From Bosea sp. 124 (lineage in GTDB: Bacteria; Pseudomonadota; Alphaproteobacteria; Rhizobiales; Beijerinckiaceae): DNA of 64,000 nt. A program made the translations under genes and the position numbers. Each line of letters starts with the position of its first letter. Position 1 is the stretch's first letter. This document shows positions 46,525 through 54,746 of the stretch, in pieces. The DNA lies in assembly GCF_003046175.1 (NCBI RefSeq), contig NZ_PZZM01000001.1, forward strand, positions 3,923,001 through 3,987,000, given 5' to 3'. The notes below the pieces were generated by a model, which saw nothing but the letters and a program-made list of their open reading frames with translations, was not told the origin of the DNA and did not search any database.

Positions 46525-46748
46525 GGCTTTCGTCCGTCGTCCTTGTGCCCGTCATCCTCGGGCCGGCCATCTTCGCCAGGCAGGCGATGGCCCTCGAGTG
46601 CGCGTGCCGCCTTGCCGCGCTCGGCCTCGCTCAGGCTGCGCTCGGCCTTGCTGCGGCCGAAGCTGATCCGGTTCTGCTCGGCCTGCTTCTCGGCATCCTG
46701 TCGTGACCGCTGCTTGCGGGCGCGACGGAGATTGACGATCTCGGCCAT
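46521..46748 (-). CDS. DUF4169 family protein
   Basis: A 75-residue highly charged protein. The N-terminal MAEIVNLRRARKQRSRQDAEKQAEQNRISFGRSKAER is the DUF4169 signature. The C-terminal third is acidic and glycine-rich. It lies 15 bases downstream of fumC and overlaps the RHH gene by 4 bases. Function unknown. Confidence 0.85.
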   Translation of the reverse strand: MAEIVNLRRARKQRSRQDAEKQAEQNRISFGRSKAERSLSEAERGKAARALEGHRLPGEDGRPEDDGHKDDGRKP

Positions 46749-46763
46749 GGCGCCTCGCCCGGC

Positions 46764-48158
46764 TCAGACCGGACCGAGCATGCGCTCGGGCCGGACGGTC
46801 GCGTCGAAGAGCTCGCCATCGACGCCGGCGCGCAGCGCCTCGTCACGCAGCGTCGAGCCGTTGTGGTGCGCCGCCTTGGCGATGCCGGCCGCCGTGTCGT
46901 AGCCGATGGCAGGAGCCAGCGCCGTGACCAGCATCAGCGAGCGCGACAGCAGCTCTGCCAGGCGGTCCTCATTGGCCTCGATGCCCTCGACGCAATTGGT
47001 GCGGAAGCTCTCGGCCGCATCCGCCAGCAGCCGGACCGATTGCAGGAAGGCGGCGGCGATCACGGGCTTGAAGACGTTGAGTTCGAAATGGCCCTGGCTC
47101 GCGGCGAAGCCGATGGTCGTCTGGTTACCGAGAACCTGCGTCGCGACCATGGTCAGCGCCTCGGCCTGGGTCGGGTTGACCTTGCCGGGCATGATCGAGG
47201 AGCCGGGCTCGTTCTCGGGCAGGCTGATCTCGCCAAGGCCCGAACGCGGCCCCGAGCCCATCAGGCGGACATCGTTGGCGATCTTGAACAGGTCGGAGGC
47301 GAGCGCGGCGAGCGCGCCATGGGCAGCTGCAAGCGCGCCATGGCTCGCCAGCGCCTCGAACTTGTTTTCGGCGGTGCGGAAGGGCAGGCCCGCCAGCGCC
47401 GCGACCTCCTTGGCGAAGAGGACGGCAAAATCGGGATGGGTGTTGAGCCCGGTACCGACGGCGGTGCCGCCCTGCGCCAAAGCGTGAAGCCCACCGAGCG
47501 AGGCTTCGATCCGGCCGATGCCGAGACGGAGCTGCATCGCGTAGCCCGAGAACTCCTGGCCGAGTGTAACGGGGGTGGCGTCCTGGAGATGGGTGCGGCC
47601 GATCTTGACCAGATTCCGGAAGGCGTGCGCTTTGGCGGCGAGCGCCTTTTCGAGCTGGCGCAGCGCCGGCAGCAGCTGCCGCGAGATTTCGAGCGCGGCG
47701 GCGATGTGCATCGCGGTCGGGAAGCAGTCGTTCGAGGACTGGCCGCGATTGACGTGGTCGTTGGGATGAACCGGGATTTTGGCGCCAAGGCCTGCGCCGA
47801 GAAGCTCGTTGGCGCGGTTGGCCAGCACCTCGTTGACGTTCATGTTCGACTGGGTGCCGGAGCCGGTCTGCCAGATCACCAGCGGGAAATGCCCGTCGAA
47901 CTTGCCTGCGAGCGCCTCGTCGGCGGCATGGCAGATGGCGCCCGCGACGCGCTGATCGACCAGGCCGAGCCTCGCATTGACGTGGGCCGCAGCCTTCTTG
48001 ACCAGAACCAGCGCATGGATGAGTGGCAGCGGCATGCGCTCGCGCTCGCCGCCGATGCGGAAATTCTCGAGCGAGCGCTGCGTCTGGGCGCCCCAATAGC
48101 GATCGGCAGGCACGGCGATCGGGCCGAAGGAGTCGGTTTCGGTACGGATATCGGACAT
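46764..48158 (-). CDS. fumC: FumC, class II fumarate hydratase
   Basis: A 464-residue TCA-cycle enzyme interconverting fumarate and malate. Family signature [43 protein letters not shown] and [17 protein letters not shown] are all present. ATG 48158 ([14 protein letters not shown]) is the correct start by homology; the frame upstream to 48365 is not coding. First gene of the fumC-DUF4169-RHH unit. Confidence 0.97.
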   Translation of the reverse strand: MSDIRTETDSFGPIAVPADRYWGAQTQRSLENFRIGGERERMPLPLIHALVLVKKAAAHVNARLGLVDQRVAGAICHAADEALAGKFDGHFPLVIWQTGSGTQSNMNVNEVLANRANELLGAGLGAKIPVHPNDHVNRGQSSNDCFPTAMHIAAALEISRQLLPALRQLEKALAAKAHAFRNLVKIGRTHLQDATPVTLGQEFSGYAMQLRLGIGRIEASLGGLHALAQGGTAVGTGLNTHPDFAVLFAKEVAALAGLPFRTAENKFEALASHGALAAAHGALAALASDLFKIANDVRLMGSGPRSGLGEISLPENEPGSSIMPGKVNPTQAEALTMVATQVLGNQTTIGFAASQGHFELNVFKPVIAAAFLQSVRLLADAAESFRTNCVEGIEANEDRLAELLSRSLMLVTALAPAIGYDTAAGIAKAAHHNGSTLRDEALRAGVDGELFDATVRPERMLGPV

Positions 48159-48219
48159 GAAGCGGGCCTGCTGGTTTGGGGAGTTCTCCGCCGGCGTCGA
48201 TGCGTGTCCGAAACGCCGG

Positions 48220-48873
48220 TCAGGTCTTCTTGCGGAAGGAATCGAGGCTGACGACCTGTGCACCGCCGCTGTCGTCGCCTGCATCCGCATCCGCCTCGTC
48301 CGGGGCCGCGTCGTCGGGGCGGGACTTGGCGGCCTTGGTGCTGCTCTTGCCCGCAGGCGCGCCATCGGAGGCCTTGCCCTTGATCGCGGGAACGCCGGCC
48401 GGTGTGGCCTTGACGGGCAGGGTGACGGGGGTCGGGGGCGCCTCGCTCGGCTCCGAGCCTGCGCCGCGAATCTTCGGGGCAGGAGCCTGATCGTTGGCGG
48501 AGGTGCTGTCCGCCGCGTCCTGAGTCTCGAATTTCAGGCCGAACTGGACCGATGGGTCGAAGAAGGTGGTGATCGCATCGAACGGGACCAGCAGCCGCTC
48601 CGGCACGCCCGAGAAGGACAGGCCGACTTCGAAGGCATGCTCGCTGACGCTGAGATCCCAGAACTGGTGCTGCAGCACGATCGTCATCTCTTCGGGATGC
48701 TTCTCGCGCAGCCGTTGCGAGACGCGCACGCCCGGTGCCGTGGTGCGGAAGGTGACGTAGAAATGATGGTCGCCCGGCAGGCCGTCGCGCCCCGCTTCCG
48801 TGAGAATCTTGCGCACGACCCCCTTCAGTGCGTCCTGCACCATCAGATCGTAGCGAAGAACGTCCTTTGACAT
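48220..48873 (-). CDS. sspB: SspB, ClpXP protease adaptor (alpha-type)
   Basis: A 217-residue SspB-family protein. The N-terminal half ([95 protein letters not shown]) is the substrate-tag-binding domain. The long Pro/Ala/acidic linker ends [10 protein letters not shown], the position of the ClpX-binding XB motif. It delivers tmRNA-tagged proteins to ClpXP. ATG 48873 has GGAAG upstream; a GTG 12 codons earlier is less likely. ssrA lies immediately upstream on the same strand. Confidence 0.92.
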   Translation of the reverse strand: MSKDVLRYDLMVQDALKGVVRKILTEAGRDGLPGDHHFYVTFRTTAPGVRVSQRLREKHPEEMTIVLQHQFWDLSVSEHAFEVGLSFSGVPERLLVPFDAITTFFDPSVQFGLKFETQDAADSTSANDQAPAPKIRGAGSEPSEAPPTPVTLPVKATPAGVPAIKGKASDGAPAGKSSTKAAKSRPDDAAPDEADADAGDDSGGAQVVSLDSFRKKT

Positions 48874-48927
48874 CGGGTCGGGGCTTCCGCTTTCAGCTTC
48901 CTGCGGCACCAGCCGGTCAGGCCATCG

Positions 48928-48961
48928 AAAAAAGTGGAGGCTTCTGTTGCCAGGCGCCTCC
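48928..48961 (-). terminator. Rho-independent terminator of ssrA
   Basis: On the minus strand GGAGGC (from 48961) and GCCTCC (to 48936) form a 6-bp stem with an inner CTG/CAG stem, followed by ACTTTTTT. It ends the tmRNA precursor before sspB. Confidence 0.75.
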
Positions 48962-49306
48962 GGGCCCCGCCTTACGTCGCTAAACGGAAGGACTTAGGTT
49001 TGGGAACCAGCACCGCTTACGCGGCGACAGCGACCCGAGCATTGTTGTCGTTGGCAACTATGCGTTAGCCCTATAACGGCGGAACCATACCGGGCAAAAG
49101 AACGGCCTTTACACTCTCGTCGATCCTATTTCGCCCCCGCCGCAACCCTGCCACCAAAGTGGCCTGGCCAGCCCGCGGTCCAAGATCCCGCAGGCCGCCC
49201 TTTAGCTCGCGCTGCAGGGCTGTGGTGGAGGCGCCGGGTACCGCCCCCGGGTCCGAAAAGCTTATTCCGACGCTCGTTTATCGCCATAGCCGATCTTGCG
49301 AACGGC
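48962..49306 (-). ncRNA. ssrA: tmRNA, circularly permuted two-piece form
   Basis: On the minus strand, an acceptor piece (to 49223) ends CGCCTCC-A-CCA after a 5-bp T-stem with loop GGCGGTA. After an intervening segment (49139-49222) the coding piece starts GGGGGCG at 49138. GGGGGCG pairs with CGCCTCC over 7 bp with a G3-U70 wobble, the alanine identity element. The tag frame starts at GCC 49055 (preceded by TAGTT) and reads ANDNNARVAVAA then TAA at 49019-49017, so the full tag is AANDNNARVAVAA. A TATATT -10 sits at 49318-49313. Ends of the mature pieces are approximate. Two-piece tmRNA is an alphaproteobacterial trait. Confidence 0.9.
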
Positions 49307-49385
49307 AAGACCAATATAGGGGCTGCGTCGCTGCGGGGAAAGAGAGGAAGGACGCATCGCCGGCTTATTTCCGGGAAGGCTGTTT

Positions 49386-49694
49386 TCAGTTCAGGACGCG
49401 GCCGTCCTCGACATGGATATCGAGGACTTTCTCGTTGCCCGCCCGGTCGCGTCCGGCGACCTCCCAGAGGTCGCCCGAGAGGGTGATCTCCTCGATGTGA
49501 TCGAGGCCGGAACGCCAGGCGATGCTGCGCGCGGACGATTCCGAGACGCGCGGCGCGATGGTGGGCTTTGGCAATGGCTTGTGAACATGAGCGGTGCGCT
49601 TCGGGCTGTGCGACGTCCTCGTCGACGCCGTGCAGGGCACCGTGAACCCTGCCGCCAACCAGATCAGGCCTGCTGCAAAGCCAATCCGTTTCAT
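49386..49694 (-). CDS. PepSY-type secreted protein
   Basis: A 102-residue protein with a Sec signal peptide (MKRIGFAAGLIWLAAGFTVPC; the Cys of VPC could instead be a lipobox-like Cys, though the position is not ideal). The mature part has a PepSY-like repeat: SARSIAWRSGLDHIEEITLSGDLWEVAGRDRAG. PepSY proteins are small periplasmic modules often linked to protease inhibition or sensing. A paralogue with a nonsense mutation lies 116 bases upstream. Confidence 0.8.
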   Translation of the reverse strand: MKRIGFAAGLIWLAAGFTVPCTASTRTSHSPKRTAHVHKPLPKPTIAPRVSESSARSIAWRSGLDHIEEITLSGDLWEVAGRDRAGNEKVLDIHVEDGRVLN

Positions 49695-49810
49695 CCTGTC
49701 CTCCTGCCGTCATCGCCGGCTCAGGAGCTCCGGAATTGTGGCAGGTCGAGCGGTGCAGCCTGCATCAATCGGTCAAATCCTCTCCCGATCGCGTGATCTG
49801 CGGCGATCGA

Positions 49811-50128
49811 TCAAGGCTGGGCCTTGGCCGCCGCAGGGCGATCGCGCTCCATCTTGATGACCGTTCCATCCGTGGCGCGCAGATCGATCTCGATTCCGGC
49901 GCCGGTGCTGTCGCGGCCCTCGATCTCCTATTTGCCGTCGTCGAGCTTGATCTCCTCGATGCGGACGAGGCCATGTTCGTTGGCGATGCGGCGGGCATCG
50001 TCCATCGAGATCGCGGGTTCGCCGGGCTGGATCGGAGCGGGTGACTGCGTCTGGGCGTTGATTCCGGCTGTGGGCATGGCGAGCAGGGCCGACAGCAGCA
50101 TCGCGCAGGTGGCGGTGCGAAGGGGCAT
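49811..50128 (-). pseudogene. PepSY-type secreted protein, interrupted by in-frame TAG
   Basis: Starts [20 protein letters not shown] with a signal peptide, then a PepSY region DDARRIANEHGLVRIEEIKLDDGK. TAG at 49930-49928 then interrupts, but the frame continues unbroken EIEGRDSTGAGIEIDLRATD ... MERDRPAAAKAQP to TGA at 49813-49811. In the paralogue at 49386-49694 the aligned position is Trp (DLWEVAGRD), so TGG changed to TAG by one G-to-A transition. Full length would be 105 aa. Suppression or sequencing error cannot be excluded. Confidence 0.85.
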
Positions 50129-50326
50129 GAGATTCTCCTCGTCTGTCAGGGCGCGGATGGGCCCGACCGATCAACCGCCCGGGACGGCATCAGTTCCGGC
50201 TGCTGCCATCGGCTGGTCGTGACGAGCGCTAGGAAGCTTGCGAGAAAACGGGGGAAGCCCGTTCCGGCGGCCGCGCCAATCCGGCGAGCTGTCGTTATGG
50301 TGGCGCCGTTTCGACGGGATTCGCCC

Positions 50327-51121
50327 ATGCGCCAATATCACGACCTGCTCCGACGCGTGCTCGACGAGGGCGTCCGCAAGGACGACCGGACCGGCACCGG
50401 CACGCTCGCCGTGTTCGGCCACCAGATGCGCTTCGATCTCAATGACGGCTTCCCGCTCGTCACGACGAAGAAGCTGCATCTGAAGTCGATCATCCACGAG
50501 CTGATCTGGTTCCTGCGCGGCGACACCAATGTGCGCTACCTGCAGAATAACGGCGTCACGATCTGGGATGAATGGGCCGACGCCAATGGCGATCTCGGCC
50601 CGGTCTATGGCCGGCAATGGCGCTCCTGGCCGGCACCCGACGGCACCACGATCGACCAGATCGCCTGGCTGGTGAACGAGATCCGGCGCAACCCGGATTC
50701 GCGGCGGCTGATCGTCTCGGCCTGGAACCCGGCCGACATCCCGAAGATGGCGCTGGCGCCCTGCCACTGCCTGTTCCAGTTCTTCGTCGCGGATGGAAAG
50801 CTGTCCTGCCAACTCTACCAGCGCTCGGCCGACGTCTTCCTCGGCGTGCCGTTCAACATCGCGAGCTATGCGCTGCTGACCCATATGGTGGCGCAGGTGA
50901 CGGGTCTGGGCGTCGGCGACTTCGTCCACTCCTTCGGCGACACGCATCTCTATGTGAACCATCTCGACCAGGCGAGGCTTCAGCTCGACCGCGAGTTCAG
51001 GCCGCTGCCGAAGCTGGCGCTGAACCCGGCCGTCACGAAGCTCGAGGATTTCAATTTCGCCGACCTGGTCATCGAGGGCTATGATCCGCATCCGGCGATC
51101 AAGGCGCCGATCGCGATATGA
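50327..51121 (+). CDS. thyA: ThyA, thymidylate synthase
   Basis: A 264-residue enzyme that methylates dUMP to dTMP with methylene-tetrahydrofolate. It closely follows the E. coli ThyA pattern: [28 protein letters not shown], catalytic Cys in [34 protein letters not shown] and C-terminal [15 protein letters not shown] 50327 matches family length; the upstream in-frame extension is rejected. Overlaps the GNAT gene by 4 bases and is grouped with folA, which recycles its dihydrofolate product. Confidence 0.97.
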   Translation: MRQYHDLLRRVLDEGVRKDDRTGTGTLAVFGHQMRFDLNDGFPLVTTKKLHLKSIIHELIWFLRGDTNVRYLQNNGVTIWDEWADANGDLGPVYGRQWRSWPAPDGTTIDQIAWLVNEIRRNPDSRRLIVSAWNPADIPKMALAPCHCLFQFFVADGKLSCQLYQRSADVFLGVPFNIASYALLTHMVAQVTGLGVGDFVHSFGDTHLYVNHLDQARLQLDREFRPLPKLALNPAVTKLEDFNFADLVIEGYDPHPAIKAPIAI

Positions 51122-51600
51122 GCCTCGTGATCCGCTCCGCCCGGCCAGAAGAGGCCGGGCTTGTCCTCGATTTCGTCAAGGCGCTGGCTGAATACGAGCG
51201 GCTGGCCGACCATGTCCTGGCGACCGAGGCCGAGATCGCGGAGGCGATCTTTGGCGAGAACCCGCGGGTCTTCTGCGACATCGCCGAATGGGAGGGCGAG
51301 CCGGCCGGCTTCTCGGTCTGGTTCTATACCTACTCGACCTTCAGCGGCCGGCACGGCATCTGGTTGGAGGACCTGTTCGTGCATCCGCATCTGCGTGGAA
51401 AGGGCATCGGCAAGGCGTTGATCGCGGCGCTGGCGAAGCGCTGCGTCGCGGAAGGGCTGCCGCGGCTGGCCTGGTGGGTGCTGAACTGGAACGAGCCCTC
51501 GCGCGTGTTCTACCGCTCGATCGGTGCCAGGGCGCAGGACGAGTGGACGGTGAAGCGGCTCGACGGCGAGGCGCTGGCGCGGCTGGCGGGCGAGGGCTGA
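51118..51600 (+). CDS. GNAT-family N-acetyltransferase
   Basis: A 160-residue acetyltransferase. [27 protein letters not shown] is motif A with the acetyl-CoA pyrophosphate loop (RGKGIG), then [21 protein letters not shown] (motif B). The overall pattern resembles polyamine/diamine acetyltransferases of the SSAT type, but substrate is not set. It overlaps thyA (ATGA) and is 3 bases from folA. Confidence 0.9.
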   Translation: MSLVIRSARPEEAGLVLDFVKALAEYERLADHVLATEAEIAEAIFGENPRVFCDIAEWEGEPAGFSVWFYTYSTFSGRHGIWLEDLFVHPHLRGKGIGKALIAALAKRCVAEGLPRLAWWVLNWNEPSRVFYRSIGARAQDEWTVKRLDGEALARLAGEG

Positions 51601-51603
51601 GCG

Positions 51604-52119
51604 ATGGCGCAACTTCCCATCGTGCTGATCGCTGCCATCGCCGACAATGGCATCATCGGCGATGACAACCGGCTGATCTGGCGGCTCAAGACCGATCTGC
51701 GCCATTTCAGGAGCCTGACGCTCGGGCGGCCGGTGCTGATGGGGCGCAAGACCTTCCTCTCGATCGGCAAGCCGCTACCCGGGCGGGAGACGATCGTTCT
51801 GACGCACGATCCGGCGTTCCGGCCCGACGGCGTCCATGCTGCGCATTCGCTGGAGGAGGCTCTATCGATCGGACAGCGGCTCGGTCACGGCATGGGCGCC
51901 GATTCCGTGACGGTGGCGGGTGGCGCGGACGTCTACCGGCAGGCCCTGCCGCTGGCCGAGCGCCTGGAGCTGACGCTCGTCCATGCGACGCCGGAAGGAG
52001 ACGCGGTTTTCCCGGAATGGGACCGTTCCGCCTTCCTTGCCGAGGGCCGGGAAAGCCATCCGCGCGGTGCCGATGACGAGCATCCGTTCACCTTCGCGAC
52101 GTTTCGCCGCCGGGCCTGA
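51604..52119 (+). CDS. folA: FolA, dihydrofolate reductase
   Basis: A 171-residue NADPH enzyme that restores tetrahydrofolate. LIAAIADNGIIGDDNRLIWRLKTDLRHFRSLTLGRPVLMGRKTFLSIGKPLPGR has the conserved substrate-site Asp and NADPH loops, then VAGGADVYRQAL. Chromosomal type. It ends the thyA-GNAT-folA unit, the last two separated by 3 bases. Confidence 0.96.
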   Translation: MAQLPIVLIAAIADNGIIGDDNRLIWRLKTDLRHFRSLTLGRPVLMGRKTFLSIGKPLPGRETIVLTHDPAFRPDGVHAAHSLEEALSIGQRLGHGMGADSVTVAGGADVYRQALPLAERLELTLVHATPEGDAVFPEWDRSAFLAEGRESHPRGADDEHPFTFATFRRRA

Positions 52120-52272
52120 GCGACTTTCCGTTGATGATGAATGCCTTGCGTCGTTGACGAATCCATGGCCCATGCCCAAGTCAGCCCAGAACGCCCCGGC
52201 AAGGGGCGCTGACAAACGACCGCCATTCGCCTATGGCACGGCAGGTCGGCAGAGAAAGGGAACGGCGCAAGA

Positions 52273-53439
52273 ATGCCTTGGAGCAACCAGAGCGGCGGTG
52301 GCAATGGCGGGGGTGGACCCTGGGGCCAGCGTGGGGGAAGCGGTGGCGGTGGCGGCGGCGGTCCGTGGGGTGGTGGCTCCGGTGGCGGCAATAGCGGCCC
52401 GCCCGATCTGGAAGACATCCTGCGTCGCAGCCAGGACCGGCTGAAGAACCTGATGCCCGGCGGCAATCTCGGCGGCCGCGGACTGATTTTCGGCCTTCTC
52501 GCGCTGGTCGTGATCTGGCTCCTCACGGGCTGGTATATCGTCCGCCCGAACGAGGTCGGTCTCAACCTGCGTTTCGGCCAGTTCATCGGCAAGACCGGCG
52601 AAGGCCTGAACTATAACTGGCCTTATCCGATCGGCAGCGTGATCAAGCCGCAGGTGACGAACGTCATCACGACCGAGGTCGGCTTCCGGACCGTCGAATC
52701 CGTGCGCACCTCGCGCCAGTCCGACGTGATCGAGGAAAGCCTGATGCTCACCGGCGACGAGAACATCGTCGACATCGACGTGATCGTGCAGTGGCAGATC
52801 GATCCGGCCGCGCCCGAGAATTACGTCTTCAATATCCAGGATCCGCCGGGCACCGTGAAGGCCGTGGCCGAGAGCGCGATGCGCGAGATCATCGGCCGCC
52901 GCAACATCCAGCCCGTGTTGACGACCGACCGCGCCGCGATCGAGACCGAGGTGCGCCAGCTCATGCAGGAGACGCTGAACGGCTACAATGCCGGCGTGCA
53001 GATTCGCCTCGTGCAGCTCCAGAAGGTCGATCCGCCGCAGCAGGTCATCGATGCGTTCCGCGACGTCCAGGCGGCGCGTGCCGACCAGGAGCGTCTGCGC
53101 AACGAGGCCCAGACCTATGCCAACCGGGTCGTGCCTGAATCGCGCGGTCGCGCGGCGCAGCTCATCCAGTCCGCCGAAGCCTTCAAGGAGCAGACCGTCG
53201 CCGAGGCCCTCGGCCAGGCGAGCCGCTTCAACGCGGTCTTCGAGCAGTACAAGAAGGCGCCTGCCGTGACCCGCGAGCGCCTCTTCCTCGAGACCATGGA
53301 GCGCGTCCTGGGCGGGACCGACAAGATCATCCTCGACGGTGCGGGCACCGGACAGGGCGTCGTGCCCTATCTGCCGCTCGACCAGCTCCAGCAGCGGCGC
53401 CCAGGTCCGGGCGCGCCCCAGACGGGAGCTGTCCGATGA
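52273..53439 (+). CDS. hflK: HflK, membrane regulator of FtsH protease
   Basis: A 388-residue SPFH/prohibitin protein. A glycine-rich N-terminus (about residues 1-45), one membrane helix (IFGLLALVVIWLLTGWYIV) and the SPFH domain with periplasmic orientation are visible (RPNEVGLNLRFGQFIGKTGEGLNYNWPYPIGSV; DIDVIVQWQIDPAAPENYVFNI). HflK and HflC form a complex that restrains FtsH. Overlaps hflC by 4 bases. Confidence 0.95.
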   Translation: MPWSNQSGGGNGGGGPWGQRGGSGGGGGGGPWGGGSGGGNSGPPDLEDILRRSQDRLKNLMPGGNLGGRGLIFGLLALVVIWLLTGWYIVRPNEVGLNLRFGQFIGKTGEGLNYNWPYPIGSVIKPQVTNVITTEVGFRTVESVRTSRQSDVIEESLMLTGDENIVDIDVIVQWQIDPAAPENYVFNIQDPPGTVKAVAESAMREIIGRRNIQPVLTTDRAAIETEVRQLMQETLNGYNAGVQIRLVQLQKVDPPQQVIDAFRDVQAARADQERLRNEAQTYANRVVPESRGRAAQLIQSAEAFKEQTVAEALGQASRFNAVFEQYKKAPAVTRERLFLETMERVLGGTDKIILDGAGTGQGVVPYLPLDQLQQRRPGPGAPQTGAVR

Positions 53440-54362
53440 ACGGCGCCATCATCCGCATCGGTCTGCTCGTCGTCCTCGGACTGGCGGCCGTCGTCTTCTA
53501 CGCCATGACCTTCGTGGTCCAGCAGACGCAATCGGCGCTCGTGCTGCGCTTCGGCGCCGTGCGCAGCGTGGTCACCGAGCCGGGTCTGTACTTCAAGCTG
53601 CCGGCCCCGTTCGAGCAGGTCACCCTGCTTGACAACCGCATCCTCGACCTCGACCTGCCGGCGCAGGAAATCATCGCCTCGGACCAGAAGCGTCTCGTCG
53701 TCGATGCCTTCACGCGCTACCGCATCTCCGATCCGCTGCGGTTCTACCAGGCGGTCAACAACATCCCGCGCGCGAACTCGCAGCTCGCCTCGATCGTGAA
53801 CGGTAACGTCCGCTCGGTTCTGGCGGAGGCGAGCTTCACCTCGATGGTCCGCAACGACCGGGCGCGGCTGATGAACCGCATCCGCGACGAGGTGAACCGC
53901 GAGGCGGCCCGCTTCGGCATGACGGTCGTCGATGTCCGGCTGCGGCGCGTCGACCTGCCGGCGGCCAACTCGGCGGCGGTGTTCCAGCGCATGCAGACGG
54001 AACGCCAGCGCGAGGCGGCGGAAGCCCGCGCGCTCGGTGCCCAGCAGGCGCAAGAGGTTCGGGCGCGTGCGGACAGGGAGGCGACCGTGATCGTCGCCGA
54101 GGCGCAGCGCCGCTCCGACGAGGTCCGCGGCGAGGGTGAAGGCGAGCGCAACCGCGTCTTCGCCGAAGCGTTCGGGCAGGACGAGGAGTTCTTCACCTTC
54201 TATCGCTCGATGCAGGCCTATGAAGCCAGCATCAAGCCCGGCGATACGAGAATGGTACTGTCTCCCGATTCGCCGTTCTTCCGCTTTTTCAACGGCCCCA
54301 ATGCGCCCCGGCGCGACGCGGCTCAAGCCACGCCGGCGACGCCGGCGCCGGCGCGGCCCTGA
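53436..54362 (+). CDS. hflC: HflC, membrane regulator of FtsH protease
   Basis: A 308-residue SPFH protein with an N-terminal anchor (IRIGLLVVLGLAAVVFYAMTF) and the domain QSALVLRFGAVRSVVTEPGLYFKLPAPFEQVTLLDNRILDLDLPAQEI. The C-terminal helical region (EAQRRSDEVRGEGEGERNRVFAEAFGQDEEFFTFYRSMQAYEAS) is typical of HflC. Translationally coupled to hflK; DUF2065 follows 21 bases later. Confidence 0.95.
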   Translation: MNGAIIRIGLLVVLGLAAVVFYAMTFVVQQTQSALVLRFGAVRSVVTEPGLYFKLPAPFEQVTLLDNRILDLDLPAQEIIASDQKRLVVDAFTRYRISDPLRFYQAVNNIPRANSQLASIVNGNVRSVLAEASFTSMVRNDRARLMNRIRDEVNREAARFGMTVVDVRLRRVDLPAANSAAVFQRMQTERQREAAEARALGAQQAQEVRARADREATVIVAEAQRRSDEVRGEGEGERNRVFAEAFGQDEEFFTFYRSMQAYEASIKPGDTRMVLSPDSPFFRFFNGPNAPRRDAAQATPATPAPARP

Positions 54363-54383
54363 TTTCACGCATAGGCGTCGCGC

Positions 54384-54569
54384 ATGTTCGATTTCATCGC
54401 GGCGCTGGGCCTCGTTTTCGCGATCGAGGGCATCCTGTTCGCAGCGGTGCCCAATCTTGCCAAGGACGCCTTGCGAAGTGCCGCCGAGACGCCGCCCGAG
54501 CGCATGAGGCTGATCGGCCTCGGCTCGGCGGTGCTCGGCGTCCTGCTGGTCTGGCTGGTGCGCGGCTGA
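54384..54569 (+). CDS. DUF2065 family membrane protein
   Basis: A 61-residue protein with two membrane helices (MFDFIAALGLVFAIEGILFAAVP and MRLIGLGSAVLGVLLVWLV). The pattern matches YjeT-like DUF2065, which often sits with hflKC. Function unknown, possibly a partner of the HflKC-FtsH complex (inference from location). Confidence 0.9.
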   Translation: MFDFIAALGLVFAIEGILFAAVPNLAKDALRSAAETPPERMRLIGLGSAVLGVLLVWLVRG

Positions 54570-54746
54570 TCACAGCGTGGGTGCACAGATGAGGGTGCAC
54601 AGGATCGTGTTCGATGGCATGATCGTGTGTCGACCTTCCGCCGCAATTTGCGGTTCAATTGAGTCAGCGTTTGAGGCAGCGTTTTCTTTGCGCCGCGTTT
54701 TCTGCGCCGGGCGGCTCGGCGCGAACTTCCTGTCACGAGGACACTG

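Noticed and set aside
52273..52410. G-rich low-complexity DNA
   Set aside because: It encodes the glycine-rich N-terminus normal for HflK.
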